Part shown: positions 1-18,911 of the stretch, piece by piece
How positions within the stretch are numbered: the first letter of the stretch is position 1
Layout of the letters: every line of letters begins with the position of its first letter
Assembly: GCF_024679245.1 (NCBI RefSeq)
Contig: NC_090180.1
Span: 11,802,507 to 11,866,506 of the forward strand
DNA length: 64,000 bases
Source: Pseudorasbora parva
Taxonomy: Eukaryota > Chordata > Actinopteri > Cypriniformes > Gobionidae
Direction of reading: 5' to 3'
Notes under the pieces: generated by a model
The model's input: the letters and a program-made list of their open reading frames with translations, nothing else
Databases searched by the model: none
What the model was told of the DNA's origin: nothing
Made by a program: the position numbers and the translations under genes

Positions 1-283
1 CCAAAAGAGGGAAAAATATAGATTTGAATACACCAGTCAGAAGAGTGAAATATGTCAAATGTGACGTTATGACACCCTTGCAGCAGTGGTAATTCGTTTT
101 TTGTCCTTTACTGACAAGGTTATATAACAAAGTATAGCGTTATAAATGTGTAATAAAATAAAATAAATATAAAAAACTAGATTTGCAATGTTGATAACTG
201 TGGAAAGGCGTCATCACAGGGTGTGAACAGCATCCATAGTGATCCACATGGGGCAGTAATCGTGGTGTTTTTCATTCTGACAG

Positions 284-3200
284 TGTTCAGCGCGGTGCGG
301 TGGTCGTGGGGTGAGGAGCCGTGAGGTGCGCTGCTCCATGGAGGCCCGACTCTGTAACGAGTCCACCAGACCGGTCAGCCAGAGAGAGTGTGATGGGCCG
401 CCTTGTGACCGCAGGTGGACCGTCTCTGACTGGGGGCCGGTGAGTTTCAGAAAACATCCTGTAAAATATCACATAGGAAATTAAAATAGATTGTCTATTA
501 AACATGACATTATGTGTCTTTGTTTCTCCCTCTCTAAGTGCTCAGGGCCGTGTGGGGAGGGCAGGATGAGACGCTATGTGATGTGTAAGAACAGCAATGG
601 GAAGGTGATTTCTGATGGGCAGTGTGATCCAGAGCTCAAGCCGCTGGCGGTGCATCCGTGCGGAGACAAAAACTGCCACGCCCACTGGGTGGAGCAAGAG
701 TGGGAACAGGTGAGCAGAACTGCTGTTTATGAACACTAACTCTTCCCCACCAATTTCTATTTTAGCATTATTTATATACTATAATGACATTTTTTGAATA
801 TGTTTGATTTTAGTTTTAGTGAACATTAACTACACGGTTCCTATGTTTACTGAGTTTTTTACTGTAGTATTTTGTCTTGAACATTCCCAGTGTAATGCCA
901 CTTGTGGCCGTGGGGTGAAGACGCGTCAGGTAGTGTGTGCCGGCCTGGAGGGCGGTGTGTTTAAGGAGTTCCCCGAACGGATGTGTGACAGATCCCTCAG
1001 ACCAGCAGACAGTGTGGCCTGTTTCGAGAGACCCTGCTCCAAGTGGTTCACCACTTCCTGGTCCCAGGTTAGGAGTGGTTATTATAGTTTAACTGGTTTG
1101 AAAACAGAATTGTTCTTCAGAATTCAAGGGTTTTATGCGTGTAGCATGTTTATTACACTGTAGTGTAGTTCAAAATTATATGTATTACACAAAATGTCGT
1201 GTGCCATTTTAAACTGTACAAATATTGTGTTCTTCAAATCAGTTTTAAAATCTTTAAAATTATTTTGTTTTCCAGACTTATAGTCACATTGTGAGAAATG
1301 AAGTCACAATGATGAGAAAAAAAGTTGCCAAATATAAAGTCAATTACAAGAAATTGTGGGATTTAATGTGGATATTATGCTAAATGAAGTGTGTGAGATG
1401 ATAAAAGTCAAACATTTTAAATGAAGCCACAATTAGGAGATCGTATGAGATTTAATTGCAATTAAAAGAAATTAAAGGTTTCATAAACTGGCTTATTTTG
1501 TGTGAGGTCAACTAATGACGTTTATGTGGTTTTAACATTCAAAAACATCATAACCAATAAGTAATAGGTTATTTTCTACACTGGTTTTGAGGCTGTTTTC
1601 TGAACGCTGGGTTTTGAGGGGCGTGACGCACTGGAGCCTTGAAAGTAAACGCCCACGGCTAGGATTGGATAAGATTTGCATATTTAATGAGCTTCAGCTC
1701 CTGTCATATCTATGCCCTTGTCGATTCAGTTCACATGAGGGAGGGTTTTTTTGAAAGCGCCAACCGGAATGATTACGTCTTTATCAAACAAACACAATGA
1801 TTTATTTCTCATCCACCCGCGATTGATTGGACTATTTTTTTTGTGTTACATAGCCAGCACAATCGTTTGATATAAGCACGAACCGCGCGCACACACATAC
1901 ACACACACACACGTGCCCTTCAAATGTCAAGTCAAGAGAGAGAGAACAAGAAAGGAAATTACGAGATTCATCAGCCTGCCGACGGGCTTACGTTTTGGTA
2001 GCCCGTCTGGAAAACACAGCCCAGGATGTTGGGCTTTGCGAGCCCTGGCCCATACGTGTCTGAGTCCAGCGTGCTAAAGGTATGTTTCTGTTAGACATGT
2101 ACACATAAGCAAAACGCTCTATAACAATGCAATACTATCACAAATAAAAACACGTTTTACTCACATAAGTGTGTTGCACCATTCCTCCTGTCGGATCCAA
2201 TATAGAAGAAACAGCATTGTGTTTTAATCTCAATATGTCTACAAATCCAGCGCCACCTGAGATTTGTTTACACACGATTTCACAGTGAAATTAAGTGAAC
2301 ACGACTGTCTTTCCCACGTCAGCTTAGAACTTCATTAAAAATAAAGTTCAACCCCATATTCCTAATATTAGGATCCGAAGGAAGCTTATGCTGCACTTCT
2401 TCCACAACCAGAAATAGCGCAATATCTTGCTATATTTTTCGGCATGTTTATTGCTGCTGGCTAGCGTGATCCGATGAGTCGGTGGGTAGGGCTACTGTGT
2501 GTTTCATCAGTCGATAATGTCAAGATGCGAACAGGATCGTTTGCTGTGCCTGATGTCTATAAAAGCTTTTCTTTGTCTAACAAGGACGTTTTTAGCTCTG
2601 AAACATACAGGATATTCTCATATTACCTTTACCTTTTATATATCAAAAGCTCAAGGGAAAGTTGGTTTCTCAATTCATCACCCCTTTAAGTTGTGAGAGT
2701 CAAACTTGTGCATGTGATATAGTGGGATTTAATTAAAGTGATAGTTTACGCAAAAAATTAAATTTGATGTTTATTTGCTTACCCCCGGGGAATCCAAGAT
2801 GTAGGTGTGTTTGTTTCTTTAGTAGAACAGAGATGAAGATTTTTAACTCAAACCGTTGCACTGTGCCTGTCATATAATGCATGTCAATGGGGTGTAATTC
2901 TATGAGAGTAAAAAAAAACATGCACAAACATCTTCAAATTAAACCCTGTGGCTTGTGATGACACTGATGTCTTAAAGGTCCCGTTCTTTGTGTGTTTTCG
3001 AAGCTTTGATTATGTTTACAGTGTGCAATATAACATGAGTTCATGTTTCGCGTGTAAAAAAACACAGTATTTTTCACACAATTGACTTATCTGTAAAGCG
3101 CTGTTTCCTCTGTCTTAAAAACAGCCTGAGGATTTCCTTGTTCTATGAAGTCCCTCCTTTAGAAATACGCAATGAGTTCTGATTGGAGCGCTTCCCGTGT

Positions 3201-6200
3201 TGTGATTGGACAGCAGCTTAGCGCACTTTGCCCGGAAAGGTCCCGCCTCTTACCATAACGGGGACATAGGCGCCGATTTATGTTTTCCTCCGTGGGTGCT
3301 CATTGGCGCACACGGCCTTTAAAGAAAGACCTAAAAAAAATTGGTCAAACATTTTTTGCATTTCAGAACCTTAGGAAATGGACAGCGGCCGACACGAACA
3401 CACACACCTATTTAATTGATAATAAAGCCGTAAAGTAGCATCTCTTTCAAATCAGGACAGCGCCAATTCTCACAAATACAGACAAATATATCATGTAATC
3501 ATGCACAAAACTTGACCATCTCTGAGGAAAGCTAGGTGAGATTTTGATACAGCTAGAGAGAAGACATTGATGACATGCCTTTATTTGTCAAAAAAAGAGA
3601 ATATGTATCTCTACAGGAACTTATTGCCCTTTTAGCACACAAACATTGAACTGAAGAATTAACTTGCATTTATCAAACTGCCAACATCAGTGTAGGTTTG
3701 CCTTGTTATACTCGCGTCCTGTTATACGCGTCCGCACGAGCGCGAGGGTGCGCGCTGCAAAAACCTGGAGTGCGCGAGACCCCGTTTCGCTTGGCAGTGT
3801 GCCCGTCAAATCTTTTAACTTTGCCTGCGGCTCCGCAACCGAAGAAGCACGAGATCCAGACGAATCTGGCCGAGCCTGACGTCTCATCACGGCGCGTCGA
3901 GTTTAAACATCTCCCCAAACGGACGAGGCGCGCGCTCCGTCAGCGAGAGAAACATCGAAAACAAACAAGCATGCAAATGGAAATTATCGCGGCCGGAAAA
4001 ATGATCGAGCTCATTATTTTATTATCATTGAGTATCGCGACAGTTATTATACTTTTTGGGGTTTTTTGGCCGATGGCCCTCGGTTGGACGGCCGTTCTGG
4101 ACTTTTCCAGAACGCACAGATTGCCAATCCGTCCCTGACTGGCAGTCTGGCACACGTGGGTGCTCGATATTTTCCGTGGGTGCTCGAGCCCCGGAGCACC
4201 CACAGTATCGGCGCCTATGAACGGGGAGATGCAAGCTCGGAATGCGCGCTCTTCTCCACGTGGGAGAGCAACAAGACCACGCCCCCTATTTTGCGTGTTC
4301 TTGTGGGCGGAGGGTTAGTCGACAAATGGTTCTAGTGACGTCATTTATGAAGGAAGTGCAGAGGTGTAGTCCAAACCGGCCGTTCGCTGTAAGCTTTGAA
4401 AGGGAACTTCTGTTAAATAAAATATCTCGCTTGGCATTGAACTTTGAGCTTTATAATTTTACAGGTATTATTTATGCTCTAACAGCAACATTACACACTA
4501 ACTAAAGTTTGAAAGATGGAGTCGCGAGGAACGGGACCTTTAAGACACGAAACAAACGGTTTGTGTCAGAAACCGAACAGTAATTATATAATCTTTTATT
4601 TCAAATACAACACTATGTACAACAGCCACGAGTGTGCCATCACTTCCACTGAGTGAGGTATATACACAATATAAAAATTCGCACTTGTGAGCTCAAGAAC
4701 ATGTCCTATGTGAACGTCTATTAAAGGTGCAGTCATATTTACCAAAAATTCACCACATTGACTAACAGGCAGCTACTTGTTTTAAAAGTCACTTCCCTGT
4801 GAGGAGTGCTACATGCAAGGACAACAGACCTTTTCTTTTTTTGCCTGTGAAAAATGAACTGCCGCTAAAAATGCATCTATAATGTATCTGATTCATATGA
4901 CTGTAACCTAATCCTAATTATGCAGGGCTTCTGTAACATCACATTGAAAGTCATCGGTGCACACTCTTTTCTGGATAATGGTTAATTAAAATTACAGCTC
5001 ACACTAAAATTGCCGCTCACACATGTGTATGTGTGTGTATGTGCCCTTCAGTGCAGTAAGACATGTGGGATTGGAGTGCGTGTCCGAGAGGTCAAGTGTT
5101 ATCAAGGAGAAGAACTGGGCCATAGCTGTGATTCAACGCTGAGACCAGAGGCCAGACAGAGCTGTGAGGTGCAGCCCTGCACCACTGAGCCACCAGGTAC
5201 TGTTATAGCAAACCACAGCACTACAAATACAAACAGACCGCCTTGAGACGGTCTAAGCTTGGCTACGCATGGCAGATTTTCAACAAGACATGCCCTGAGA
5301 GAATTGAAAAGAAATCCAATCTATCTTTATTTGGAAAGATGCTATAAGGACGCACCCTGGCAAGGCTGTTATTTGATCGTGCCAGTTGTAAGTAGTTTAC
5401 GCTGTACCTTTTAATGAAACACAGCAACGAGTGCGTGTTAAACTGCTTGGCTCAATTAAAAGCACATGTGGCTCTATCTTGGCAAAACCCAAGCTAATTC
5501 CTGTAAAATTTATACCAGATTAATGCTTTGTTGTTTTTAAGCTTTGCAGGGCAAGTGCATCATGCATGTTGTCAATTTGGCAGCCAATTTTGTGCTTTTG
5601 GACAGCAGTGACATTCCTTGTTCTCAGTCAGAGATTTAGTAAGGAGAACATGTTACAGACCTGCATTTGCTGATGTTCATCGAGACCTACTTAAAGCACT
5701 TTTCTTGACATCCCTGCAAAGACTTGCCTTATAAAGGTGAAGAGTGTTATGCCCGTGCCACAAGTGGTACTGCAAAAATCATGATTGTTTCCATACAGGT
5801 TTCCCAGACAATTCGACCATATGTTACATTTTATAGTCAAACAGAGTTCAAATCTCAGTTTGACGTCCTGTGCTTGTCCTGGTCCCCTTTCTCCTTCTCA
5901 TTGTTTCATGTCTCATCTACACTGTCCTATCTAGACTTAAAAATGGCAAAAAAATTAAAACTCACAATGTAGGTTGAATTTTTCTCTCTCTAAATTATAG
6001 GAAATATAATCATGTGAGAGTGAAGCAATATAAATTCAAAATGCTGTGATAAAGCCAGAATTATGAATGTAATAACTAATTAATGAATGTATTTATGGTC
6101 CCACTTTGTATTAGGTGGCCTGAACTGTTATTTATCAAATTATTAATTAAAATGTTAGTAAACAGAAGTTAAGGCCACCTAATATCAAGTGGGTCCTGTA

Positions 6201-7668
6201 TTTATTATATAGCTTTTTCTACCATTAAACTGTGATACTTATATGGGAAAAATAAAAGTACATATTTAAATGCATAAATGGTATGTATTTATTACAGTCC
6301 CTGACAAAAGTCTTGTCGCTTATCTATTTTCTAGAAATACCTGATATTAACCTGATTTTTAATTAATTCATTGGTGTTAGAAATAGCTCATATGAAAAGC
6401 TAAAACCCTCCCAAATGATGTTTAATGCACAGAAGAAAAAAAAAAAATCATAGAAAAAATATTTATCATTTAATCAAGACAGAAAGGTCAAATCTTGGCA
6501 AGACAAAAGTTTTGTCGCCTATACAGAAATTGTTTTTTTTTTTACTGCAAATACAAAAATATGTCAGTAAATTAAGTTGTGGTTCTGTGAGATCCAAATT
6601 TAATATCTTGTATGACTTCCATGAGCTTGAAGGACTGCATCCATGCGGTTTGGCAAGGATTAATACAATTTATTGATGAAGTCATCAGGAATAGCTAAGA
6701 ACAAACTGTTCTGGTTGACACAGGGACTTCAGGTGACCAGGTCTCGTGGAGCTCTGCTGCAGTGGAAAATGGGCTGGCCTTGGATTTTCGAGCCAACAAA
6801 CGGTCCTCTCGAGCAGTTGTCTTGCGGGGTCTGCCTGACCTGGGCTTGTCAAAAACGTCTCCAGTCTCTTCAAATCTTTGTTTTTATCCTCCGTACTTGA
6901 CGCTGAGACACATTGAAGGTGTCTGCCACATCAGCAGTGGATCTGGTCTTCAGCCTCTTGATAATCAAAACTTTAGTCTCAGGGTGAATCTTAGGCATGT
7001 TTGCAGAGGTCTAGTTGCAGTTGATGTGAAGGTCTAGTGTACTGGGGTTCTTTTTATACACACTTGAGACCTAATTGATCCATTATTAGTCACAGGTGAA
7101 GCTCATATGACAAGGTGACAACACTTATGTCTTTGCAAAAATTGACTCAATGGGCTTTACCAAGCTGTGAATATTAGAATACTTTTTGAAAGTTTAGTTT
7201 TTCACTGAAACATTATCACAAAAGCTGGTGGGATTAAAATGAGGCATTTCTTGTAAAAAAATCTTGATTAGAAATATATTTCAGCGGCACTTTAGGTAAA
7301 TTTGTATACAAGCGACAAGACTTTTGTCAGGGACTGTATATAACTTTCTCTGATATTAAACTAGGAAACCATTTTTCTATTTATTTAATCTTTTTTTGCT
7401 ATTGGGATTTTAATGTACAAAATTAATTGAAATAAATAACACAATAAAATAAATATGTATTTATTTAATATAAATTAGTGATGTGAGAATCAAGTTTCAC
7501 ATCTTTTATGGCTTTTAAAATTGTCTATTTCCTATTTCTCCCCCAGCTGAAGATGCTTGTCAGGATAAAGCGACAGCTAACTGTGCCCTCGTCCTGAAAG
7601 TGAAGTTGTGCACTCACTGGTACTACAGGAAGGCCTGCTGTCTGTCCTGCAGAAACAAGAGCCAGTAA
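284..7668 (+). CDS. ADAMTS-like protein, C-terminal part: four TSP1 repeats and a PLAC domain
   Basis: Five in-frame exons are visible: 284-439, 539-709, 891-1067, 5052-5196 and 7547-7668 (stop TAA 7666-7668). All have AG/GT borders and the phases join. The first four each carry a thrombospondin type-1 repeat with six cysteines. Their motifs are [49 protein letters not shown] and [16 protein letters not shown], and Trp-containing linkers ([24 protein letters not shown]) end the exons. The last exon is a PLAC domain ([20 protein letters not shown]) ending in RNKSQ. This is the C-terminal half of a secreted, protease-less ADAMTS-like matrix protein. Members of this family bind fibrillin microfibrils, which is family knowledge and not seen here. 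The PLAC sequence resembles THSD4/ADAMTSL6 more than ADAMTSL4, but I do not assign the paralogue. The 5' part lies outside the window. Confidence 0.88.
1068..2732. other. Intron of the ADAMTS-like gene, transposon-derived in part
   Basis: There is no coding exon here. A CA-rich run lies near 1895-1912. The segment from about 1600 to 2690 ends in CACCCCTTTAAG, which looks like the right end of a TTAA-flanked DNA element (TTAA at 2686-2689). I did not find a matching left end. Confidence 0.4.
2972..4543. mobile_element. TTAA-flanked DNA transposon (piggyBac/Kolobok-like, non-autonomous), middle layer
   Basis: TTAA at 2972-2975 and 4540-4543 flanks inverted ends AGGTCCCGTTC and GAACGGGACCT. TTAA duplication is typical of the piggyBac and Kolobok superfamilies. 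No transposase is recognisable. It sits inside the MITE starting at 2733 and is itself interrupted at 3257-4227 by another element. Confidence 0.75.
3265..4219. mobile_element. hAT-like non-autonomous element, innermost layer
   Basis: A 955-bp element with perfect 13-bp terminal inverted repeats (CATAGGCGCCGAT at 3265-3277, its complement at 4207-4219). It is flanked by a perfect 8-bp direct duplication AACGGGGA (3257-3264 and 4220-4227). TIRs plus an 8-bp duplication indicate the hAT superfamily. GTGGGTGCTC motifs repeat near both ends. A 146-codon open frame at 3698-4138 shows no family similarity that I recognise and is probably fortuitous. Confidence 0.85.
6295..7336 (-). mobile_element. 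Defective Tc1-like transposon with intact terminal repeats
   Basis: A 1042-bp element inserted at TA (6293-6294 and 7337-7338). The outermost 27 bp are perfect inverted repeats beginning CAGTCCCTGACAAAAG. Related inner repeats are present (for example GACAAAAGTTTTGTCGCC near 6502), as in IR/DR-type Tc1 elements. On the minus strand from about 6998 the start of a Tc1 transposase reads [17 protein letters not shown], with a helix-turn-helix-like part ([17 protein letters not shown]). It then hits stops and frameshifts, and the DDE catalytic part is missing. It lies in the last intron of the ADAMTS-like gene. Confidence 0.9.
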
Positions 7669-8090
7669 AGGCTGTCTGGCTCCTCACTGTGGCCTTGCAG
7701 TTAATGTGAAGACCCTCCTCCACATACTGGACGCACTGATCCCAGAACTGTACCCCTGCCTGACCATAGTCAAGCCCTCATTGCTCCATAAAGAAAGGTG
7801 CTATATCAAAAGGGCACTGTCCCTTAAGTGGTCCTTCAGGGACCCAGTAAAGGCAGCTCCTGTAACTGGACTGTAGAGGAGCTGTGGGTCTACTGATGAT
7901 AGAGACACACTGTCCTCTGATCAAACAACTGTACAGGCTCCATCGGTGTACTGTAGAACCCTTGATTCTGCTCTTACACATTTCTAAACACATCGTATGA
8001 TAAATGTAAAAAGTTTTTTTGTTTCGTTTTTCTTTGTATTTTGTGTCCACTTTTGGTCTAGAAGAAAAAAATTAAAGTAAAGTGGTTTTA
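7669..8090 (+). other. 3' UTR of the ADAMTS-like gene with ATTAAA poly(A) signal
   Basis: Non-coding sequence follows the TAA stop. An ATTAAA hexamer at 8071-8076 follows a T-rich tract and sits in an A-rich context. It is the best candidate poly(A) signal, about 405 nt after the stop. The 3' end is inferred, with no transcript evidence. Confidence 0.45.
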
Positions 8091-8299
8091 AGATCTGGTC
8101 TGTCTTTTGTTCATACATCCAAACTCTTGTGTTCACTCTTAATTTAAACATTCATGCTTTTGTAATTAACCTGTTAAAGAAGACTCTCAGTAGATTATTG
8201 CAGAAGTGAAAGCACTTCAAATGAATGAAAGTTTACTGTAAAGGAAATGGAGTGAGCAAATGTTTTATTTTATTTTACACCAAATACATATTTTACAAA

Positions 8300-8372
8300 A
8301 TAATTTGTAATAAGTGCATTGTAAGTCGCTTTGGATTAAAGCGTCTGAGAAATGCATAAATGTAAATGTAAT
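8300..8372 (+). mobile_element. 3' tail of a fish SINE/LINE
   Basis: GTAAGTCGCTTTGGATTAAA at 8322-8341 and GCGTCTGAGAAATGCATAAA just after it match the conserved 3' tail shared by many fish SINEs and their partner LINEs. No tRNA-like head is recognisable upstream. Confidence 0.6.
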
Positions 8373-8459
8373 GTAAATTTGGACTTTCAAATTGCTAAAA
8401 AAAATAAAAACCATACGTCTAACCAAGTTACCACAAATATTACATTTGTTTTTCCTTTC

Positions 8460-9360
8460 GAAAATTCCCTTTCGTATTGTGTCGCTAGACGCATTTTGGG
8501 AAAAACTCCTTTCTCCAAAATATTGAAGCCTTTGTTTAAAATGCAGTGCAACTGCACAGCCAACATAGTGCAGGGCTCTGCAAATGCTGATTGGCTGCGC
8601 TGTGTGAGCTGCATTAACTTATGGCAACGTTGCATATCTGTGCAAACCAATCATGGCGTGTCCTGCTGAATAGAGCGCGTATACGGGAATGGGCGGGGCC
8701 TATGCCAATATAAGTGGATCATTTCGCCATAGGATTCAGATTTATTCTCTTTCAGCTACAATCCTCTTTTTCGCTGGTTCCCCTGCTAGAAAGCCTTCTT
8801 GCCACCTGAAAGAACCCAACAGCGAACTTCTGCAGCAGATAGCAGCTTCCTGTTCAGCATGGACCCTGCGATCTGACTCGATGATGCCATCAGCTGGTTT
8901 GCCGTTTCCCTGTGGCCATCCAGCGAGCACACTAAAGAGCCACTTGAGCCAAGGTCTGGGAGGCCATCCCCGATGTGTCAGAATGGGTACTGAAAACGAT
9001 AAAACGAGGTTACTCGCTCCAATTTACTCGCCAAACTCTGCACTTCAACGCTATGGCCAATATGGCCCTACTGAGACAGTCATTCAGGATGCTAACGTTC
9101 CAAACAAATCCTCTCGCAAATACGCCCGGGGGATTGTTTTTTCTCAGTGTATCTGAAAGATGCTTACTTTCATATCCAAAAAGTCCCCCATCACAGATCG
9201 TTCTTAAGATTCTCATTCGAGGGGATGGGTTACCAGTATACTGTCTTTTCATTCGGACTCATTGATGAGACAGCAAGGAATGCACATACTGAATTAGTCT
9301 AGAAGTCTGAATAAGTAGGAGGAAGGTATTTTCGACAGATGCCTCCAACATGGGTTGGGG
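8460..9360 (+). mobile_element. Degenerate DIRS-like retrotransposon
   Basis: A conceptual translation around 9149-9262 reads YLKDAYFHIQKVPHHRSFLR followed by FEGMGYQYTVFSFGL. This matches the conserved reverse-transcriptase core of DIRS-type elements (LKDAYFHI and FLRFxFEG motifs). At 9331-9360 FSTDASNMGWG matches the RNase H start of the same class. The YxDD catalytic segment between them is deleted, and stops and frame changes interrupt the rest. Upstream, 8660-8770 carries a GGGCGGGGCC/CGCCATAGG leader like the terminal region of fish DIRS elements (recalled, not computed). This is a dead copy. Confidence 0.7.
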
Positions 9361-9959
9361 ATACATAATGAATCAAACAGTTAATCTCATCTCCATAACT
9401 CACTCAGACCAAAAAAACTTCTTTTATCTCTCAAAATAAGCTCATTCCACCATAACACTGGCAACAATTCTCATTCAGAAAACATACATTATCATTCGTA
9501 ACACACTGATATGAAGCACTTACAACAGAGAGCATTACATTCAGCTCTGAAAAAAAATTAAGAGACCACTTGACATGGATTTCTCAATGGTCTCTTCATT
9601 TTTCCCCAGAGATATAAATTATGAACTTTGATCTTTGAAGTTTGAATGATGTTTCAAATAAATCAGTATTTCATTATAGGATAAGAAAAAGATCTTTTAA
9701 TTTTACTGACCGTATATGTTTACATATAGTCATTTACCTACAGCAACAACAACAACAACAACAACATCAACTACAATGTATAGCAAGCCAATAATGTTGA
9801 ATGTACAGTATTGGAGTCCCTGTGCCATGAGACCTTTATGTGTGGAGATTTTGTGTTTGTGAATTGAATTGTGGGGGTAAATACAGACGAAACCAAAGGC
9901 ATACAGGACAGGTGATTTGGAGACTGGAAGTTTGCCCCTAGGTGTGAGTGTGAATATGA

Positions 9960-9996
<37 letters not shown>

Positions 9997-10322
9997 ATCC
10001 CTGTGATGGACTGGCCATTTCTCCATGGTTTTCCTGCCTACGACCAGGCAGGAAACGCTGCGAAAAAGCTCCAGTCTCCCCATGACCCTATAGGAAAAGT
10101 GCTTTGGAAAATAGATGGAATGGATGAATGTACAGTACTGAGATTCTAGTCCTCCCTGATTCATTCTGATTTGAATGTGCTTTTATCAGTTTTGAAAAGC
10201 GTGCTGCTTATTTATTGTGTTTTGCAGATGGTGAAGTATGAATGACATAAGTGTTTTTGGAAAATGTGGTTATTAAATGTTTTTAAACAGTTATCAGATT
10301 TTTAAGGCTTTTGTCCTGATTT
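9361..10322. other. Intergenic DNA with a Tc1-like end and a (TG)n microsatellite
   Basis: GCTCTGAAAAAAAATTAAGA followed by GACCACTTGACATGG (9543-9577) resembles the end of a fish Tc1-like family; no second end was found. (CAA)n lies near 9741-9765 and (TG)17 at 9961-9995. AATAAA on the minus strand (10211-10216) is a plausible poly(A) signal for the reeler gene upstream on that strand, 107 nt after its stop. Confidence 0.45.
9961..9995. repeat. (TG)n microsatellite
   Basis: Uninterrupted TG dinucleotides. Confidence 0.98.
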
Positions 10323-17179
<6,857 letters not shown>

Positions 17180-18384
17180 CTAAAACAGGATCAATCAAAA
17201 AGAGGATTTTCAGTTTTAATAGCACATTGATAACAATTATAAATAATCCTACTGACATTGAATTATTAGCATTTTAATGAAAACAATAAAGTTAAGGTAC
17301 CAACCTTAGCAAAAACCAAGCAGCAATGGTGTGTTGCTTTCAGGAAAATGTCACTAGTTGATTTGTGCCAGGAAGAAGAGGGATTTATAATTCTTGTTAT
17401 CAGGACAGTGTAAACAATAAGCAGGCTGAAGACATCTTTATTGCCATGATAAAGCAATAAAGTAAAGGGAGTGGATGTGTGATGTATGAAGCAATAAAAG
17501 TGGTAAATTATGAAAAATAAAAATAAGTAGCTATTTGAATTATGAGAAGGTAAAACCTTCGCCTCTCTTCTACCTCTCTCGTGTGTATATGTTCACTCTT
17601 TCATGTCTATTGTAATTCTTAAATGAGTAAAAATGAATGAATGAAGTTGAGTGCTTATCTAAAACTAACAGAGGTCACCTGAATGTGCATTGCAGGTTAT
17701 CCACGTCTCGTGACGTATTGATTTATTTTATTGGACAATATTCTTAGTCTTATTCTTCACATGTAAACGGGTTGCCAGGTTTCCTGGCTGATTCAGTCAT
17801 ATAACAAAAAACATCAGGCCTACAGTTATTAACTTCTAAGAACACTATGCAGTATCATGTAAATATATACAGCTGCAAGAAAAAGTATGTGAACAGTGTA
17901 TGATTGATTCTTAAAGGAACATGATGTAACTACAGAAGAGTCAAGTTTTAAATGGGGAAAAATATAGATACTCTTTGGGCATTTTTGAGCGAGATGCTAA
18001 CGGTCTAATCAGATTCAATGAATTATGCTAAGCTATGCTAAAACTGCTACCGCCAGATCCGGCTAAATGGATTCCAAAACGGTGAAACTCAACAGTTTAA
18101 CTGTTAAAAAAGTGTTCTTTTAATACTGTGTGTCATTACCCGGATGACCGAGGGCTGTTTTTTTGTTTTGTGATGTTGTTCTTAATTCCCTTGTTTTTCC
18201 TGAGCAGTTAAACTGCCCAATGTTCTTCACAAAACTAATTTAGTATGATCTCTCTTATTTTGTTACAATGATTCGCATTTTCAGATTCTATTTCTTGCAA
18301 CTGTATTTATCACAACTCCATCCAATCCCTCAGACTCCTCAGCTCCTCCCACTCCTGTCACCAATCAAGACCTGTTATGGGTCC

Positions 18385-18911
18385 TGCACACTGTGCGATT
18401 TTCAAAATCCTTTGCGAATGTCCCTTGTCAGACTGTACGAACATGATCCCCGTGTCACACTGTAAGATCTCAGTTGTCATTAATGTCAGACTGCACGATA
18501 GTTTAGGCGCGCTAAAAACGGACGCGCGCAAGAAATCTCACCCGGAGCTTTATATCATCAATGAATGACGCGTTGGGTGACAGTGAGCTGCATTACACAC
18601 GGGACTGAAATGCTGGCTACAAATAAATCTCTAGCTCTCGTTTTGGTCATAGTTTGTCTTGAAAAACCGAGATATTTGACTGTTGTCGTAGGAGAAGTCA
18701 CACTGCAGGATTCTGTGCCAAATCTTCTGACACTGCCAGAATTTCGTCTGAGGTAAAATTTGATCGCAGAGCTCATTAATCGGCGGCCGGTGAACATGTC
18801 AAACTAACGACCAAAGACGTCAGATTTTAGCCTAGGATCTGAGGAATCTTTTAGGATTTCCTAAATTTGTCTCAGACGGCCAAATCGTGGCCAAAATCGC
18901 ACAGTGTGCAC
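18385..18911. mobile_element. MITE with GCACACTGTGCGATTTT ends
   Basis: GCACACTGTGCGATTTT at 18386-18402 has its exact reverse complement at 18893-18909. The ends resemble those of the element at 62685-63417 (ACACGGTGCGATTT). The target duplication is unclear; possibly PIF/Harbinger-like. Confidence 0.6.

Larger units (their letters stand above)
2733..4590. mobile_element. TTAA-flanked MITE, outer layer of a three-level nest
   Basis: The left end is TTAA at 2733-2736 followed by AGTGATAGTTTACGC. Its interior (GCTTACCCCC, then AAGATGTAGGTGT, then GGCTTGTGATGACAC) matches the intact MITE at 16332-16644 and the copy near 28590-28783. The sequence is broken at a TTAA at 2972 and resumes after 4543 with GACACGAAACAAACGG and AGAAACCGAACAG, which also occur in order (on the other strand) in the 28.5 kb copy. 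The right terminus was not found. Confidence 0.55.

Noticed and set aside
3698..4138. 146-aa open frame with a hydrophobic stretch.
   Set aside because: It lies inside the hAT-like element 3265-4219, has no recognisable domain, and overlaps several other open frames on both strands, as expected for GC-rich DNA.
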